A DNA stretch of 64,000 nt from Leuctra nigra (taxonomy: Eukaryota; Arthropoda; Insecta; Plecoptera; Leuctridae), in the NCBI GenBank assembly GCA_934045905.1, contig OW203765.1, positions 13,455,409-13,519,408 of the forward strand. The letters are read 5' to 3'. The first letter of the stretch is position 1; each line of letters opens with the position of its first letter. The position numbers and the translations under genes are program-made. Below the pieces are notes generated by a model. It saw nothing but the letters and a program-made list of their open reading frames with translations. It was not told where the DNA came from and ran no database searches. Shown one piece after another: positions 1 through 11,782 of this stretch.

Positions 1-545
1 ACAACTGAAAGTGTAATGTGCGTACCTTGAAGTACCCAAAACCACTTTCAGAACTTCTGGGACCGGCGTGGGGGGAAGGGTCCACTACGGCTGGCTCGTG
101 GTTTATTGTTTAAAAGGTGAATTTACTTCGTTTTTAATCATTTATGACGTCACTTCCGGTTTCGTAAATTGGGTTAGCAAGAAATTTAAAGAAGGTTTAA
201 AAAATAGATGATAGTTTGTATCGATTCGTCCGAGTACATGGCCACTAGTCTCGTTCAGATCCGTCAATTAATGAAAAAATTAAAAAATTATCATCGCCAT
301 CTTTAATGAAAGCGCCATTTTAAAGATTATAGTTTGACACCATCACGATATCGTATCATATAGTCAACACTTATTCGTAACCGTTGGAAAAATAAAAATA
401 TATTTTAAAGAAAGAAAGTTACAGCAGTTTTTGGAATTGAATCAAAATAATTTATTTCATCGCCATTTTGAAAATTGAAGTGTTGATATTTTTACCTTGA
501 GTGCAACAGTAGTAAGTGTATGCTATGCAAAAATGTTGGTTCTGT
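1..545. repeat. Flank with a family A fragment
   Basis: No gene is visible. Around 130-330 there is a degraded piece of the internal part of family A: a TGACGTCA followed by CTTCCGGTTT at about 144, and the 'cgccatttt' words typical of the family. The rest is AT-rich and unassigned. Confidence 0.4.
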
Positions 546-2323
546 ATCTAGTGGAGCGGTCGCTCCACGCCAGCCAAGTCGTACGGCGCGCGCACACTCT
601 CATTTAAAAAGGCTGGAGCAACCCACTTTTACTGTAAGCATCAAATTCGGCCTACTGGATCTTAAAATTGGTAAATCTCACATTGTTGCGAAATATCTTA
701 ATTTCGAGCTATGGCCCACCCTACAACATATACCAAATTTGGGAACAGTAAGTTACGCCCTTTGCGCGCTAGAGGGCCGTGAAAACAGTGTTTTAGGGCG
801 GTTTTAATCAGTAATAATCATAGTAGTAGTCTCCTGGAATTCAAATCCGGTAAACAGGCCACAGCCTAAACGGCTGAACCGATTGATCTCACATTTTTAC
901 CACGTGTGCACTTTTGGCGTCTGATTTAACCTTCACCCCATGAATTTTTTGTGCCGCCATTTTAAAACCGGAAGTGACATCATATCTCGACAACGGGTAA
1001 ACCGATTGGAACGAAAATAACGCCAAACGATTCGGACGGTCAACTTTATGGATTATCAATAGCAACAGCCTAAAATTTATGTTAACGAAACCGGAAATGA
1101 CGTCATGGAGTTTGAAATACATCGATTGGCATTTCGGCAACAAAGGTTGATCCGATTATTATCATATTTATGTAACGTATGTACTTTTGATATCTCATTT
1201 GACTTGTTATAAACCAACCAGAAGCCGCCATTTTGAAACCGGAAGTGACATCATATCTCAATACCGGCTAAATAGATTTGAACGAAACCAGCGCTAAACA
1301 ATTTAGACGGTCAACTTTATGTATTATCATCAATAATATTTGCAGTTTCCCATACCAAAACCGGAAATGACGTCACACTTTTAAATAATCTCACAAATTT
1401 AGATTTTGATGCAATAAATATACTATTTCAGACAGCTTATAATAAAATGTAATCATGTTTAAATTATAGTTCAAGGAGTCAGTGATTTCAGCAGCCATTT
1501 TGAAACCGGAAGAAACGCCATATCTCGAAAACTGGTTGACAGATCGGTATGAAACTAGCGCGAAACGATCTATGAAATAGGAACAGTCAAACTAGAATGT
1601 TCCTATTTATGAGACCAGAAATGACGTCATTCAAATTTATAAATTATTATAATCCCCTCCTATACAATAAATACATATTCAGAAAGCTAAAAATGATACA
1701 CATCATTTATAGTTATAAATTCTATGTAGCAGCGCAGAAAGTTCAGCAGCCAATTGACAACGGATATGTTGCCATATTTAGGAACTTGGTTGACCGATTG
1801 GAATGAAACCTTTGCTATTCCTGATGAAAATAACCAAATTGTAAAGGGATTTTTGTTAAAGGATTTAGTAATTGTTCATTTGATTGTCACAAGTTGTAAG
1901 AATAAACTAAAAAAAGGAGTGATATCCCCATAAAAAAACACTTCGTGTAAAAATAACAGCCAAGTCTCTTCAACTAAAAAAAAATATGAAATTAAAAATT
2001 CTGCACTGAAAAGTAGTGATATCAAAAAATGGGCCAAGTCAAAACTTTATTTTAAAATCAAAAAATACTTGGCGCATCGTTTTTTAGGGCATTATAGGTA
2101 TACTATATGTATTATGTATATTTGATGTATATTTTCTATCTGGTCTATACTTCTAAACTATGTATAGTACACAATGCGCCAAGTATTTTTTGATTTCAAA
2201 ATAAAGTTTTGATTGGCCCATTTTTTGATATCACTACTTTTCAGTGCAAAATTTTTAGATTTCATATTTTTTTTTAGTTGAAGAGACTTGGCTGTTATTT
2301 TAACACGAAGTGTTTTTTATGGG
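546..2323 (+). mobile_element. Family A composite element, copy 1 (short form)
   Basis: Starts with ATCTAGTGGAGCG and an 18-base near-perfect hairpin (GTGGAGCG/CGCTCCAC), followed by AGCCAAGTCGTACGG. Next comes a leader shared with the other copies (a block starting 'cggcctactggatctt'). The middle has spaced CCGGAAATGACGTCA or GGAAGTGACATCA motifs with 'cgccattttgaaaccgg' before them. The right end is a foldback segment (1,927-2,323). No transposase ORF is present, so it is non-autonomous. It is an inverted near-copy of 9,609-11,439. The family is not one I can name. Confidence 0.65.
1927..2323. repeat. Foldback (inverted-repeat) terminus of family A copy 1
   Basis: The left arm begins CCCCATAAAAAAACACTTCG and is repeated in reverse complement at the right end (CGAAGTGTTTTTTATGGG). 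Arms are about 170 bases around an AT-rich centre. Each arm holds a small hairpin (ACAC-TTC-GTGT) a few bases from AGCCAAGTC, and a second module, TGATATCA near GGCCAAGTC. Confidence 0.7.
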
Positions 2324-2559
2324 TCTCTCTTACTTATGCCGTAATTAATTAAATACGTTTTGCGGCCATCTTGAATAACTTAACCATCTTGGATTTCCCA
2401 AAATGACACCATAATTGTTTTTCAATTGCAGGTCATGTACTACACGAATCAGCAGTAAAATTGCTTTCGACACTAAAAAAACACGGAATTACATAAGGGA
2501 CCGGACTATAACCCGATCGTGGTCTACCTAGATTTCGGCTCAAGTTTTCTCAATAAGTG

Positions 2560-3090
2560 CAATCTATATTATGTTTCAGATTCATAATTTTAAAAGTATG
2601 TTTAATATGATCTATGCTTAATGCTAATGTATAATAACATTTTTAAACAATCCGATCTAAGTGCAGTTAATCAATGGAACAAAATATATCTACGTCTATA
2701 TAATAGATTGGGCTAACATAACATACCATTTAAATTAATTTTATGAGAAAACGTAAATTTCAAATTAACCCTAACATTTTGATTTATACTTTTAGTATAC
2801 CTACAAAAAATGTTACAAGTTTCCAATAGGGCAGTTACGATTTATTTTTGAATTTATTTCAAACCCTACTATAATAATTTCTTTATTCATAACAAAAAAT
2901 ATACAATTTTCATTTATAAATATCAATTTGAAATTCCGTAAATATTATTCAGTATTTGGAAAATCAGTGTGATGTTATATTTATCAACCAACAATGATGT
3001 TGCTATGGCAACAATGAAACTAGGACAGCACATGACGTTAATTCTTTGTCCCGCCATAATGTGCACTGAAATAATATTCATATTGACGGA
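2560..3090 (+). repeat. Family C repeat, left copy
   Basis: This stretch recurs in reverse complement at about 7,455-7,870. Shared landmarks are 'gttgctatggcaac', 'gataaatattacata' with 'atgttatatttatcaa', and 'ctacgtctatata' with 'tatatagacgta'. No ORF is seen. The two copies face each other across 4.4 kb that includes family A copy 2, so they could be arms of one large TIR element or two independent insertions. Confidence 0.5.
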
Positions 3091-3731
3091 GGAAAATTTT
3101 GGCTATTGATTATCCTGACAAAATTATTCTACGCCCACTATTTATGGTATTCGTGAGTATGAATCAAAGGAAAATTTTAGTTGAAAAGTGTGCGCCGTTA
3201 ATATAAAAGTGACGTTGTTAACATAAACTGCATGCATTGCATTTTATGTAAATAAGAAACTATGGAAAACTATTAATCGTAGAAAACAATGTATGTAACA
3301 ATGATCTTTTCTTTGCTAAGTGTGCGTCGTTAAAGAAACTCGCCAGCCTTGTTGCCGTGTGTGCGTCATTAATATTCAGTCAAAGCGTGATACATTATGT
3401 GTATTTATTCAGTGAGAGCAGAAAATTTAGTTTTGGACATAAGATTTAGCTCGTTTTATTAATTTTTTTTTAGTGAATAAATATTCATTGAATAATTGAA
3501 TGGATAGGTAACATTTTTCTGATATTATACCCGTTCTAATACATCTCCACTAATTGGTATTGGATAGTGGAAGTTTCTTTACATCGGGGTGTTGCAGTTT
3601 GAGTCCAAGTCTTGATGGATGATAAAGGGTTTCCGGTGGAAGGTGGGAAGGAGGCGCTCGTAGCTTATCAAAGCGAATAAAGCAAGCATCTTTATCTGAA
3701 ACGTATGGCTCGAATCTATGATTTTTTGTCT
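3091..3731. other. Unassigned AT-rich spacer
   Basis: No gene is seen. The only pattern is three loosely spaced copies of a GTGTGCGYCGTTAA-like word (about 3,188, 3,320 and 3,358). Related words occur near 58,125 and 58,833, so this may be a diverged repeat. Confidence 0.3.
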
Positions 3732-4020
3732 ATCTAGTGGAGCGGTCGCTCCACTCAGCCAAGTCGTACCGTACACTCACAGTCACTCAACATACCGTAA
3801 ATGCCTATATAAACTGAGGAGCAGACCAACTACTTTTACTGTAAGCAACAACATAGCATTTTCGGCCTACTGGATCTCAACAATGGAAAATCTCTCATTG
3901 TTGTGAAATGTCTTAATTTTGAGCTATGGCCCACCTGACAACATATACATCACGCGGCAACAACCAGTCATGCCGTTTACGACCTAGAGGGCAGTGAAAA
4001 TCGTGAAATTACACCGCTTT

Positions 4021-4057
4021 CATCTGCTTCTGCTTCTGCTTCTGCTTCTGCTTCTTT
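4021..4057. repeat. CTTCTG microsatellite inside family A copy 2
   Basis: About six uninterrupted CTTCTG hexamers lie between the leader and the motif-array part. Copy 6 has a much larger expanded tract at the matching position. Confidence 0.85.
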
Positions 4058-4860
4058 TCAGATGATTCCCGAAAAAGTTGCTATCACCGCCACAGCCTAA
4101 ACGGCTGAACCGATCAACCTGAAATTTTTACCACATATGCACTTTTGGCGTCTGATGATACCTTGCCTCTTGTGAATTTTTGTGCCGCCATTTTTAAACC
4201 GGAAGTGACGTCATATCTCAAAAACGTCTGGACCGATTAGAACGAAATTAGCGCCATTCGATTTAGATGGTCATCTATATGAATTGTCAATAATAAAAAA
4301 AAATCTTATTTTCTAAACCGGAAGTGACGTCATAAATACGCAATATTTATCTTATTTCAACAAATTATACTGAAAATACATACATAATTAACTTACATTG
4401 TAACATAGACAATACAAATTATAAATTCAAGGCTGCAGTGTACTCGGCCGCCATTCCTGAAACCGGAAGTGACGTCATACATCTAAAACGCCTGTACCAA
4501 TTGCAACAGAACTTGCTCCTGCGTATTCATTCTGCAATTTATTTGAAAAATCAATTTTGAAAAATTAATAAACAAATTACTGGTACCGGAAATGGCGGCA
4601 GGAACCACTAAATGAAACCGGAAGTGAATCATATATTACAAACGGCATGACCGATTTTACGGAAATATAGGGATTATGAATTCAGATGGTCGTTCATGAA
4701 GTATCAACGAGATTGATTTTTTATTACCTATACCGGAAATGACGTCATAGATATGCTAAATGACGTCATAAATATGCTAAACGGAACTAAATTGACAACT
4801 TTATACTTTTAAATAGATATAAGTAAACGTACTTTGAAAATAATTATAAAATCAAGGTTG

Positions 4861-5400
4861 CAGTGTTCTCGGCCGCCATTTTTAAAACCGGAAGTGACGT
4901 CATATATCGAAAATGGCTTTACCGATTGCAACCAAATTTTGGAAATATGTAGGACTAATAATTATGAATTCAAGACTACATTAATTTCGGCCGCCATTGT
5001 TAAAACCTGAAGTGACGTCATATATCGAAAACGGCTGTACCAATTGCAACCAAATTTTGGAAATATGTAGGACTAATAATTATGAATAAAAAAGACATTA
5101 TTTTCGGACGCCATTGTTAAAACCGGAAGTGACGTCATAAATCAAAAACGGCTGTACCGATTGCAACCAAATTTTGGAAATGTGTAGGACTAATAAGTAA
5201 TAATTATTAATTAAAGAAGACATTATTTTCGGCCGCCGTTGTTAAAGCCGGAAGTGACGTCATATATCGAAAACGGCTGTACCGATTGCAACCAAATTAT
5301 GCAATTATGTATGACTTATAATTATGAATTCAAGACGACATTATTTTCGGCCGCTATTTCAAAACCGGAAATGACGTCATAAATCGAAAACGGCTGAACG
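4861..5400 (+). repeat. Tandem array of ~117-bp units with ETS/CRE-like motif
   Basis: TGACGTCA recurs at about 4,895, 5,013, 5,130, 5,255 and 5,372, giving periods of 118, 117, 125 and 117. Each unit reads GGCCGCCATTGTTAAAACCG, then GAAGTGACGTCATA, then 'cgaaaacggctgtaccgatt' and an AT-rich tail. The array is part of the family A body. Confidence 0.85.
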
Positions 5401-5556
5401 AAACTAAATCTATTCTTCTTGTATAATTATTTTAAGCTTATACCATACGCAACTTTTCTTAGTAACCAAATCGGTTGAGGCGTATTTTTTTAAGAAATTA
5501 ATCCTTGCTCCGACATGTGCTACAAGCTATATGAATAAACTAACAAAAGAAGTGAT

Positions 5557-6625
5557 ATCCCAGAAAAAAACACTACGTGTAAAAAAGGCAGCCAAGTCTC
5601 TTTACTTTAAAAAAAATCAACACCGAAAAGGAGTGATATCAAAAAAGGAGCCAAGTCAATGACATTTCCAAATATTTAATCGTATTTTTGAAATAAAAGT
5701 ATAAAAACCGAGAAATACTTTACAAAAGGACTTGGCGCATCGTTTTTTTAAAGATATGTTTCTATTCATAAGCATGCCATTTATTTACATCCATCATTAA
5801 GAATTTTTGGAATAATAGGGACACATCTTTCAATTACATATTATACATACCTTCTGTAAAATATTTTCTATTTGAATTTGTCGCGATGAAACTTGTTGCC
5901 TATGTTTGTAATAAATACATAATAGTTATCTTCGTAATATTGTTTCGTGGTCAATAAATTAAATCTCAAGCTTTATACCTTCTCAGCATGAAATAAATTT
6001 ATATTACTCCACATCTTATAACAATACATTTCACAAAGTACACAGTCACATTGAATTTCTATTAAAATTTTTAACTTTATACACTTGACACTTCAAAAAT
6101 ATATAAAAGTGTTTCACAGATAGTTAGTAATTATTTACAACGTTTCATGATTTACCTCAGTTAAGATCAAATTATGAAAAGATATCCTTCTAATATCACC
6201 ATATTAACAGTGCTATAAGAATATATATGACCCCACTTCCTTGTTATTTAATTCTACCTCCCTTATTATTACTTCTATTACAGCATGACATCTTTCTTCT
6301 ATCGCCATTACAAAATTATAAAATAGCCATTACCAAAAGTAGCTTGATTCATAGATCCTGGCTCAAATAAAAAGAGGAATATGTACCTACTTGTTAATAA
6401 TCTTTCCACTTTTAGTATTGAATGAGGTCTTTAAAAAAAACGATGCGCCAAGTCCTTTTGTAAAGTATTTCTCGGTTTTTATACTTTTATTTCAAAAATA
6501 CGATTAAATATTTGGAAATGTCATTGACTTGGCTCCTTTTTTGATATCACTCCTTTTCGGTGTTGATTTTTTTTAAAGTAAAGAGACTTGGCTGCCTTTT
6601 TTTACACGTAGTGTTTTTTTCTGGG
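5557..6625. repeat. Long foldback terminus of family A copy 2
   Basis: Ends are CCCAGAAAAAAACACTACGT and its reverse complement. The arms of about 190 bases contain AGCCAAGTC and GCGCCAAGTCC words. The interior is about 680 AT-rich bases, shared in inverted orientation with copy 4 and different from that of copies 1 and 3. Confidence 0.7.
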
Positions 6626-6894
6626 TTTGTTGTTCCTTATCCATTTAAGGTCAAACGGAATAACGGATTAGGCCAATTTATTCACAACACATTTTTTACT
6701 ATCCTGATTGAGGATTTAATGAATTCAAATGCATTTCCATGCAGTCATTCTGACTCAAGCAACTCGTTCAGTCGAGTAAAAGAGGGTTGCGCACGCAGGT
6801 GCAAAGATAGATACAGGGTGACAGTATCGTCACCGGTGGTATGACAGTTCGTAGTGAGCATTCTCTACCTTCATTCCATTCTCCTCGGAGATCT
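6626..6894. other. Unassigned spacer
   Basis: Sequence between the family A copy and a tRNA-derived SINE. No reading frame or repeat structure that I can support. Confidence 0.3.
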
Positions 6895-7045
6895 CTAACC
6901 CTCATCAGTGCGTTGTGTCTAATGTCCGTCCGTCCGACCGGATAGCTCATTTGGTAGAGCTCTCGCCCGGCTATTGAGAGGTCCCGGGCTCGAGCCCCGG
7001 TCCGATACGATATTTTTACAACGCACATCCCTTCATAACAATCTG
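6895..7045 (+). mobile_element. tRNA-Ala-like SINE
   Basis: A tRNA-like head with a D-arm TAGCTCATTTGGTAGAGC (box A-like) and T-arm GGGCTCGAGCCCCGGTC (box B-like). It is followed by the family tail 'atatttttacaacgcacatc'. The same unit occurs at 19,745 and 43,225. In the better copies the anticodon loop reads CCGGCAA, which would give a GGC (Ala) anticodon. The acceptor stem does not close, so this is not a functional tRNA gene. Confidence 0.75.
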
Positions 7046-7121
7046 AATAATGGATAACGTTCATTTGTCGTTCGTGTTATGCTTTTCATAATCTGTCTTA
7101 TATTTTCTGTAAAGGGAATTT

Positions 7122-7191
7122 CAGTTCGACTTCGAGGTGTTGCCCGTTTCGGTGCTCGATCATCAATGCGTTACACTGGGCGTTTTCCTAG
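7122..7191 (+). mobile_element. Family B 3'-end fragment
   Basis: Contains the family B terminal block: 'ttcgaggtgttg', a clipped CATCAATGCGTTACAC hairpin region, then GCGTTTTCCTAG with T after the CTAG. Only the last 70 bases are present. Confidence 0.6.
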
Positions 7192-7454
7192 TTATTAGTG
7201 AAAATCATAGCATTGACTCTCGACTGAGGAACACCCACGACGAACTCAGTCAAGTAGCCGGTCGCGGGAATCGAAGTCAGGACTTCCGGGATACAAGTTT
7301 AGGGCGCTACTGCCTGAGCATACTTGCTCCAGTAAAATTAAACATTATGCATAAATTAGGCTTGGCGCTTAAAATGCATAAGTTGGAATATAATTATTCA
7401 AAACCACAAGAGTAATTTTATCAGGATCTTTAACAGACAGAAAATATTCCTTTA

Positions 7455-7870
7455 AATATGACATTTTACGGGACAAAGACATGAACGTCATGCTCTGTCA
7501 TAATTTTATTGTTGCTATGGCAACTTCTTTGTTGTTTGATAAATATTACATAACAATGATTTCCAACATACTGTTAAAGTCCCTAAAATATATTTACGTA
7601 ATTTTAAATTGATATTTATTCATGAAAATGTTTATATTTTGAGTTATTTGAAATCAATTTCAATGAAAAGACGTCCCTGTCCTAATATTGGCCGTAGGTT
7701 TTTTTTTGTATAGACCAAAAGAAAAACTATAATGTAAGTGTTATTATGAAATTTAGGTTCTCTCATCAAATTAATTTAAAGTCGATGTAAGATGTAAGAC
7801 CAATCATTTATATAGACGTATTCTTTGTGCTATGAATTGATTAACTGCACACACACACCGGATTGTTTGC
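7455..7870 (-). repeat. Family C repeat, right copy
   Basis: Reverse-complement counterpart of 2,560-3,090; see that entry. It holds 'gttgctatggcaac' near 7,512 and 'atagacgta' near 7,813. Confidence 0.5.
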
Positions 7871-8436
7871 AAATGAAATAATACATTAACAAAAGTATCA
7901 TATTATCAAATTCATTCTTTTCACATTATGAATCTCTAACACAATATAGATAGAACATATTGAGAAAATGACTCGAAATCTCGCTAGAACTCGGGTCACC
8001 TTAGCCTGAGCGAGATTCGAACGAAGGTCTGCAGGGTTGCTTCGACAGTTAGAGAAAATGCCAGTTTCCCTGACATCAGTTGATATCTCCCCCATCCCTT
8101 GTTTTACTCGAGCACAGAGAGAGATAGTAGCTAGAGTGAGAGGTCTGACCGGTTTGTACAGGCAATCGGAAAATTAATAGACAAGAGATGATTCTCTAAC
8201 TTTTCATCACGATCAATTTATGTTTGGCCGAGTGTACCTATACAACTTATTTATGGGAACCACACTTTCTTGTAATAAGCACTGGTATGTGATGTGTGCA
8301 ACACCTTCAAACTAAAATTAACATTAGGTAATGTGCTAAGTGAATAAATATCAGCTATCTTCACAAGTACCTAGCTTAACAAAATAAATGACAACGTAAC
8401 AGTTGCTGATGGAAGAGTATGATCCCGGCAAACATG
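7871..8436. other. Unassigned spacer with one mariner-MITE-like end
   Basis: At about 8,210-8,245 the sequence 'atttatgtttggccgagtg' followed by TA matches the terminal inverted repeat of the element at 33,358-34,101, so one end of such an element is present here. Nothing else is recognised. Confidence 0.45.
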
Positions 8437-11400
8437 CTAGACAAAATGTCGTTGAATTAGCCGAGCTCGTACTCTTTCACCAGCTACCAAAACTGGATTC
8501 CGCCTCGCATTTCTTGGATTGGCTGGAACATTGTTGTCTGCGGCTTCTTCATCCATCATTGAGTCATCCTCATCCATCGCGGGGTCATCTTCCTCCTCTT
8601 CATCAGAATCACCATCAAGTCCATATGCCATACACATATTATGTAAAACGCAACAAGCGTTGATGATCTTTGTTGCAACTTCAGGATGGTAATGTAAGAC
8701 TCTGTCCTTCAGGAGGCACCGAAAACGAGCCTTCAATACTCCATTACATCTTTCGATGCAACACCGTGCTGTTTTCAATGTTGTGTTGAAGTCTTCTTCC
8801 GGCGATCCTTCCTGCACATCGTCTTGGATGGTCATTAGCCAAGGTTCTAAATTATAACCGCTGTCCCCGATCAGCCAAAGGTTCATGTTCGGATTGTTTT
8901 CGTATTTTTCTACCAAATAGCGCTTTAAATTGCAAAACCGCCAAATAAATTTGTCGGTAGTGCTGCCTGGGAATAAAGCGTTCACGTGCAATATACGCAA
9001 ATCGGAATCACACACAAGTTGCGTGTTGATGGTGTGCACTCCCTTCCGATTTACGTACATTAACTCGGCGTAGTCGGGATCGTCTTCAGGAGGAGAAACA
9101 ATTGCTACATGGGAGCAATCAATTGCACCCAGCACTCCTGGCAAATTAAATTTGTCGAAGAACCCCCTTGTCACAGCAGCCTGTGCCCTAGCTGCGGTGG
9201 GGAACTTGATCCATCAATCTTTGATCGCGTCGATAGCTGCCGACACCTCGTGGATAGCACGACTGACGGATGCTTAGCTTATTTTTAAGTAGCGGTCATT
9301 TCCAACACAAGTCTGGTAGCTGCCAGATGCAAAGAATCGTAGTCCTGCAAGAACCTAAAGCAACGGATATAATTTCAATAATTGTGCAATCACAGTTTAC
9401 TTTGAGGGATGAACAAATAATTGCATCAGACTTACAATTTATAAATAAAATACCCATGTTAAGTCAACATTATTACCATGTCACATTATTTATAATTTAC
9501 TGGTGTATGATGCCCATAATTATTTGTATAGATCAACGGGTTGATATAAACCATAAACTAAAAATATGTAATAGCGCATCACTAGAATTGCTAGGTAGTA
9601 ATACTAATCCCCATAAAAAAACACTCCGTGTAAAAATACCAGCCAAGTCTCTTCAACTTAAAAAAAAAACAATGAAATCTAAAAATTCTGCACTGAAAAG
9701 TAGTGATATCAAAAAATTAGCCAAGTCAAAACTTTATTTGAAAATCAAAAAATACTTGGCGCATCGTGTATATAGATAAATAGTTGAGAAGTATATGCCA
9801 GATATGAAATATACATCAAATATACATCTATACATATAATATACCTATAATGCTCTAAAAAACGATGCGCCAAGTATTTTTTGATTTTCAAATAAAGTTT
9901 TGACTTGGCTAATTTTTTGATATCACTACTTTTCAGTGCAGAATTTTTAGATTTCATTATTTTTTTTTAAGTTGAAGAGACTTGGCTGGTATTTTTACAC
10001 GGAGTGTTTTTTTATGGGGATATCACTACTTCTTTTAGTTTATTCTTACAACTAATGTGTGACACATATCAAATGAACAATTACTAAATCCTTAAAAAAA
10101 AAATCACCCTTTACAATTTGGTTATTCTCAAGAAGAATAGCAAAGGTTTCATTCCAATCGGTCACCCAGTTCCGAGATATGGCAACACTTCGGTTTTCAA
10201 AATGGCCGCTGAACTTTCTGCACTGCCATATAGAATTTATAACTATAAAATATGATGTCTATAATTTTAAGATTTCTGAATATGTATTTATTGTAAAGGA
10301 GGGGGTTATAATACTTTATAAATTTGAATGACGTCATTTCCGGCCTCATAAATAGGAAAATTCTAATTTGACTGTTCCTATTCCATAAAGATGGCCTTCC
10401 GAATCGTTTGGCGCTAGTTTCATACCGATCTGTCAACCAGTTTCCGAGATATAACGTTTCTTCTGTTTCAAAATGGCTGCTGAAATCACTGACTTCTTGA
10501 ATTATAATTTAAACATGATTACATTTTATTATAAGCAGTCTCAAATAGTATATTTATTGCATCAAAATGTAAATTTGTGAGATTTTTAAAATGTGTGACG
10601 TCATTTCCGGTTTCAGTATGGGAAACTGCAAATATTATTGATGATAATACATAAAGTTGACCGTCTAAATTGTTAAGAGCTGGTTTCGTTCAAATCTATT
10701 TAGACGTTATAAAGATATGATGTCACTTCTGGTTTCAAAATGGCGGCTTCTGGTTGGTTTTATAACAAGTCAAATGAGATTTTAAAAGAACATACGTTAC
10801 ATAAATATCAAAATAATTAGATCAAATATGTTGCCAAAATGCCAATTGATGAATTAAATTTCATGACGTCATTTCCGGTGTCGTTAACATAAATTTTAGT
10901 CTGTTGCTATTGATAATCCATAAAGATGACCGTCCGAATCGTTTGGCGCTATTTTCGTTCCAATCGGTCCAGCCGTTGTTGAGATATGACGTCACTTCCG
11001 GTCTCAAAATGGCGGCACAAAAAAAGTCAAGGGAAGGAGGGCAAATCAGACGCCAAAAGTGCACACGTGGTGAAAATGTGAGATCAATCGGTTCAGCCGT
11101 TTGGGCTGTGGCCTGTTTACCGGATTTTAGCTCCAGCCTACTACTACTACTATGATTACTGATTATTATGAAAACCGCCCTAAAACACGATTTTCACGGC
11201 CCTCTAGCTCGCAAGCGGCGTAACCTATTGGTCCCAAATTTGGTATATGTGGTGGGGTGGGCCATAGCTCGAAATTAAGATATTTCGCAACAATGTGAGA
11301 TTTCCCAATTTTAAGATCCAGTAGGCCGAAAATGCCACTTTGATGCTTACAGTAAAAGTGGGTTTGCTCCAGCCTTTTTAAATGAGTGTGTGCGCGCGCC

Positions 11401-11782
11401 GTACGACTTGGCTGGCGTGGAGCGACCGCTCCACTAGATCTCTACCAAAACTATTAAATACTATAGGCAACTGCAATCAATATATTTGTACATTCTTTAA
11501 TTACAATGCTGCATTATTTAAGAAATAATTATGTGAACTTACCCTTGTTTTAACATCTAACGCAGTTGTGCGTATTGCAGCAGGCATGACCTCCGACAAT
11601 TCTTCGATTAAATGAAGCGTTAATTCTTTATTCAATCGAAATAACTTCATAAACTTAACATCCGATAATTGAAATGCGTCCTCCCTCTCTTTAAATCTAT
11701 CTTCAATAAACAAATTATTCTCTTCATCATTTTCTAAATCTGCCATTGCATTTAAAAGTAACAAATAGTCTGCCATTTTCAC
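8437..11782 (-). pseudogene. Harbinger (HARBI1-like) transposase, two exons, broken
   Basis: The 3' exon (8,437 to about 9,344) encodes the DDE nuclease of PIF/Harbinger elements. Counted from the GTG at 9,174, the catalytic candidates are D19 (GAIDCSH), D104 (IGDSGYNL) and E141 (IERCNGVLK). An acidic tail (DSDEEEEDDP) follows. The same frame continues upstream (RFFASGSYQTCVGNDRYLKI), but it has two nonsense codons, at 9,274-9,276 (TAA) and 9,214-9,216 (TGA). The 5' exon (11,543-11,782, 80 codons) has the Harbinger N-terminal pattern (FKEREDAFQLSDVKFMKLFR) and ends at a good donor, AGG|GTAAGT. The best acceptor (TTCTTGCAG at 9,345) is out of phase with it. The 2.2-kb intron is filled by family A copy 3. 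The family is certain; the element is inactive as it stands. Confidence 0.85.
9609..11439 (-). mobile_element. Family A copy 3 (short form), inside the Harbinger intron
   Basis: Inverted near-copy of 546-2,323. The foldback terminus lies at 9,609-10,018 (CCCCATAAAAAAACACTCCG and its reverse complement). TGACGTCA motifs follow at about 10,330, 10,597, 10,865 and 10,988. The hairpin end GTGGAGCGACCGCTCCACTA closes it at 11,439. It fills most of the transposase intron, so it inserted into the Harbinger gene after that gene arrived. Confidence 0.7.

Larger units (their letters stand above)
3732..6625 (+). mobile_element. Family A composite element, copy 2 (long form)
   Basis: The left end has the same hairpin and AGCCAAGTCGTACC as copy 1. 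A CTTCTG microsatellite (4,021-4,057) follows, then dispersed CCGGAAGTGACGTCA motifs, a tandem array of about 117-base units (4,861-5,400), and a long foldback end (5,557-6,625). No transposase ORF is seen. Copy 4 (19,303-22,132) is the same form in the opposite orientation. Confidence 0.65.

Noticed and set aside
4861..5400. A CRISPR-like repeat-spacer array
   Set aside because: Whole 117-bp units repeat, including the parts between the motifs. There are no unique spacers and the context is eukaryotic.
6940..7020. A functional tRNA-Ala gene
   Set aside because: The acceptor stem does not pair, the sequence continues into a tail shared by three copies, and there is no terminator-like T-run. 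It is a SINE head.
7137..7415. 92-codon frame starting in family B
   Set aside because: Its first part is the family B terminal repeat. The rest has no recognisable protein features.
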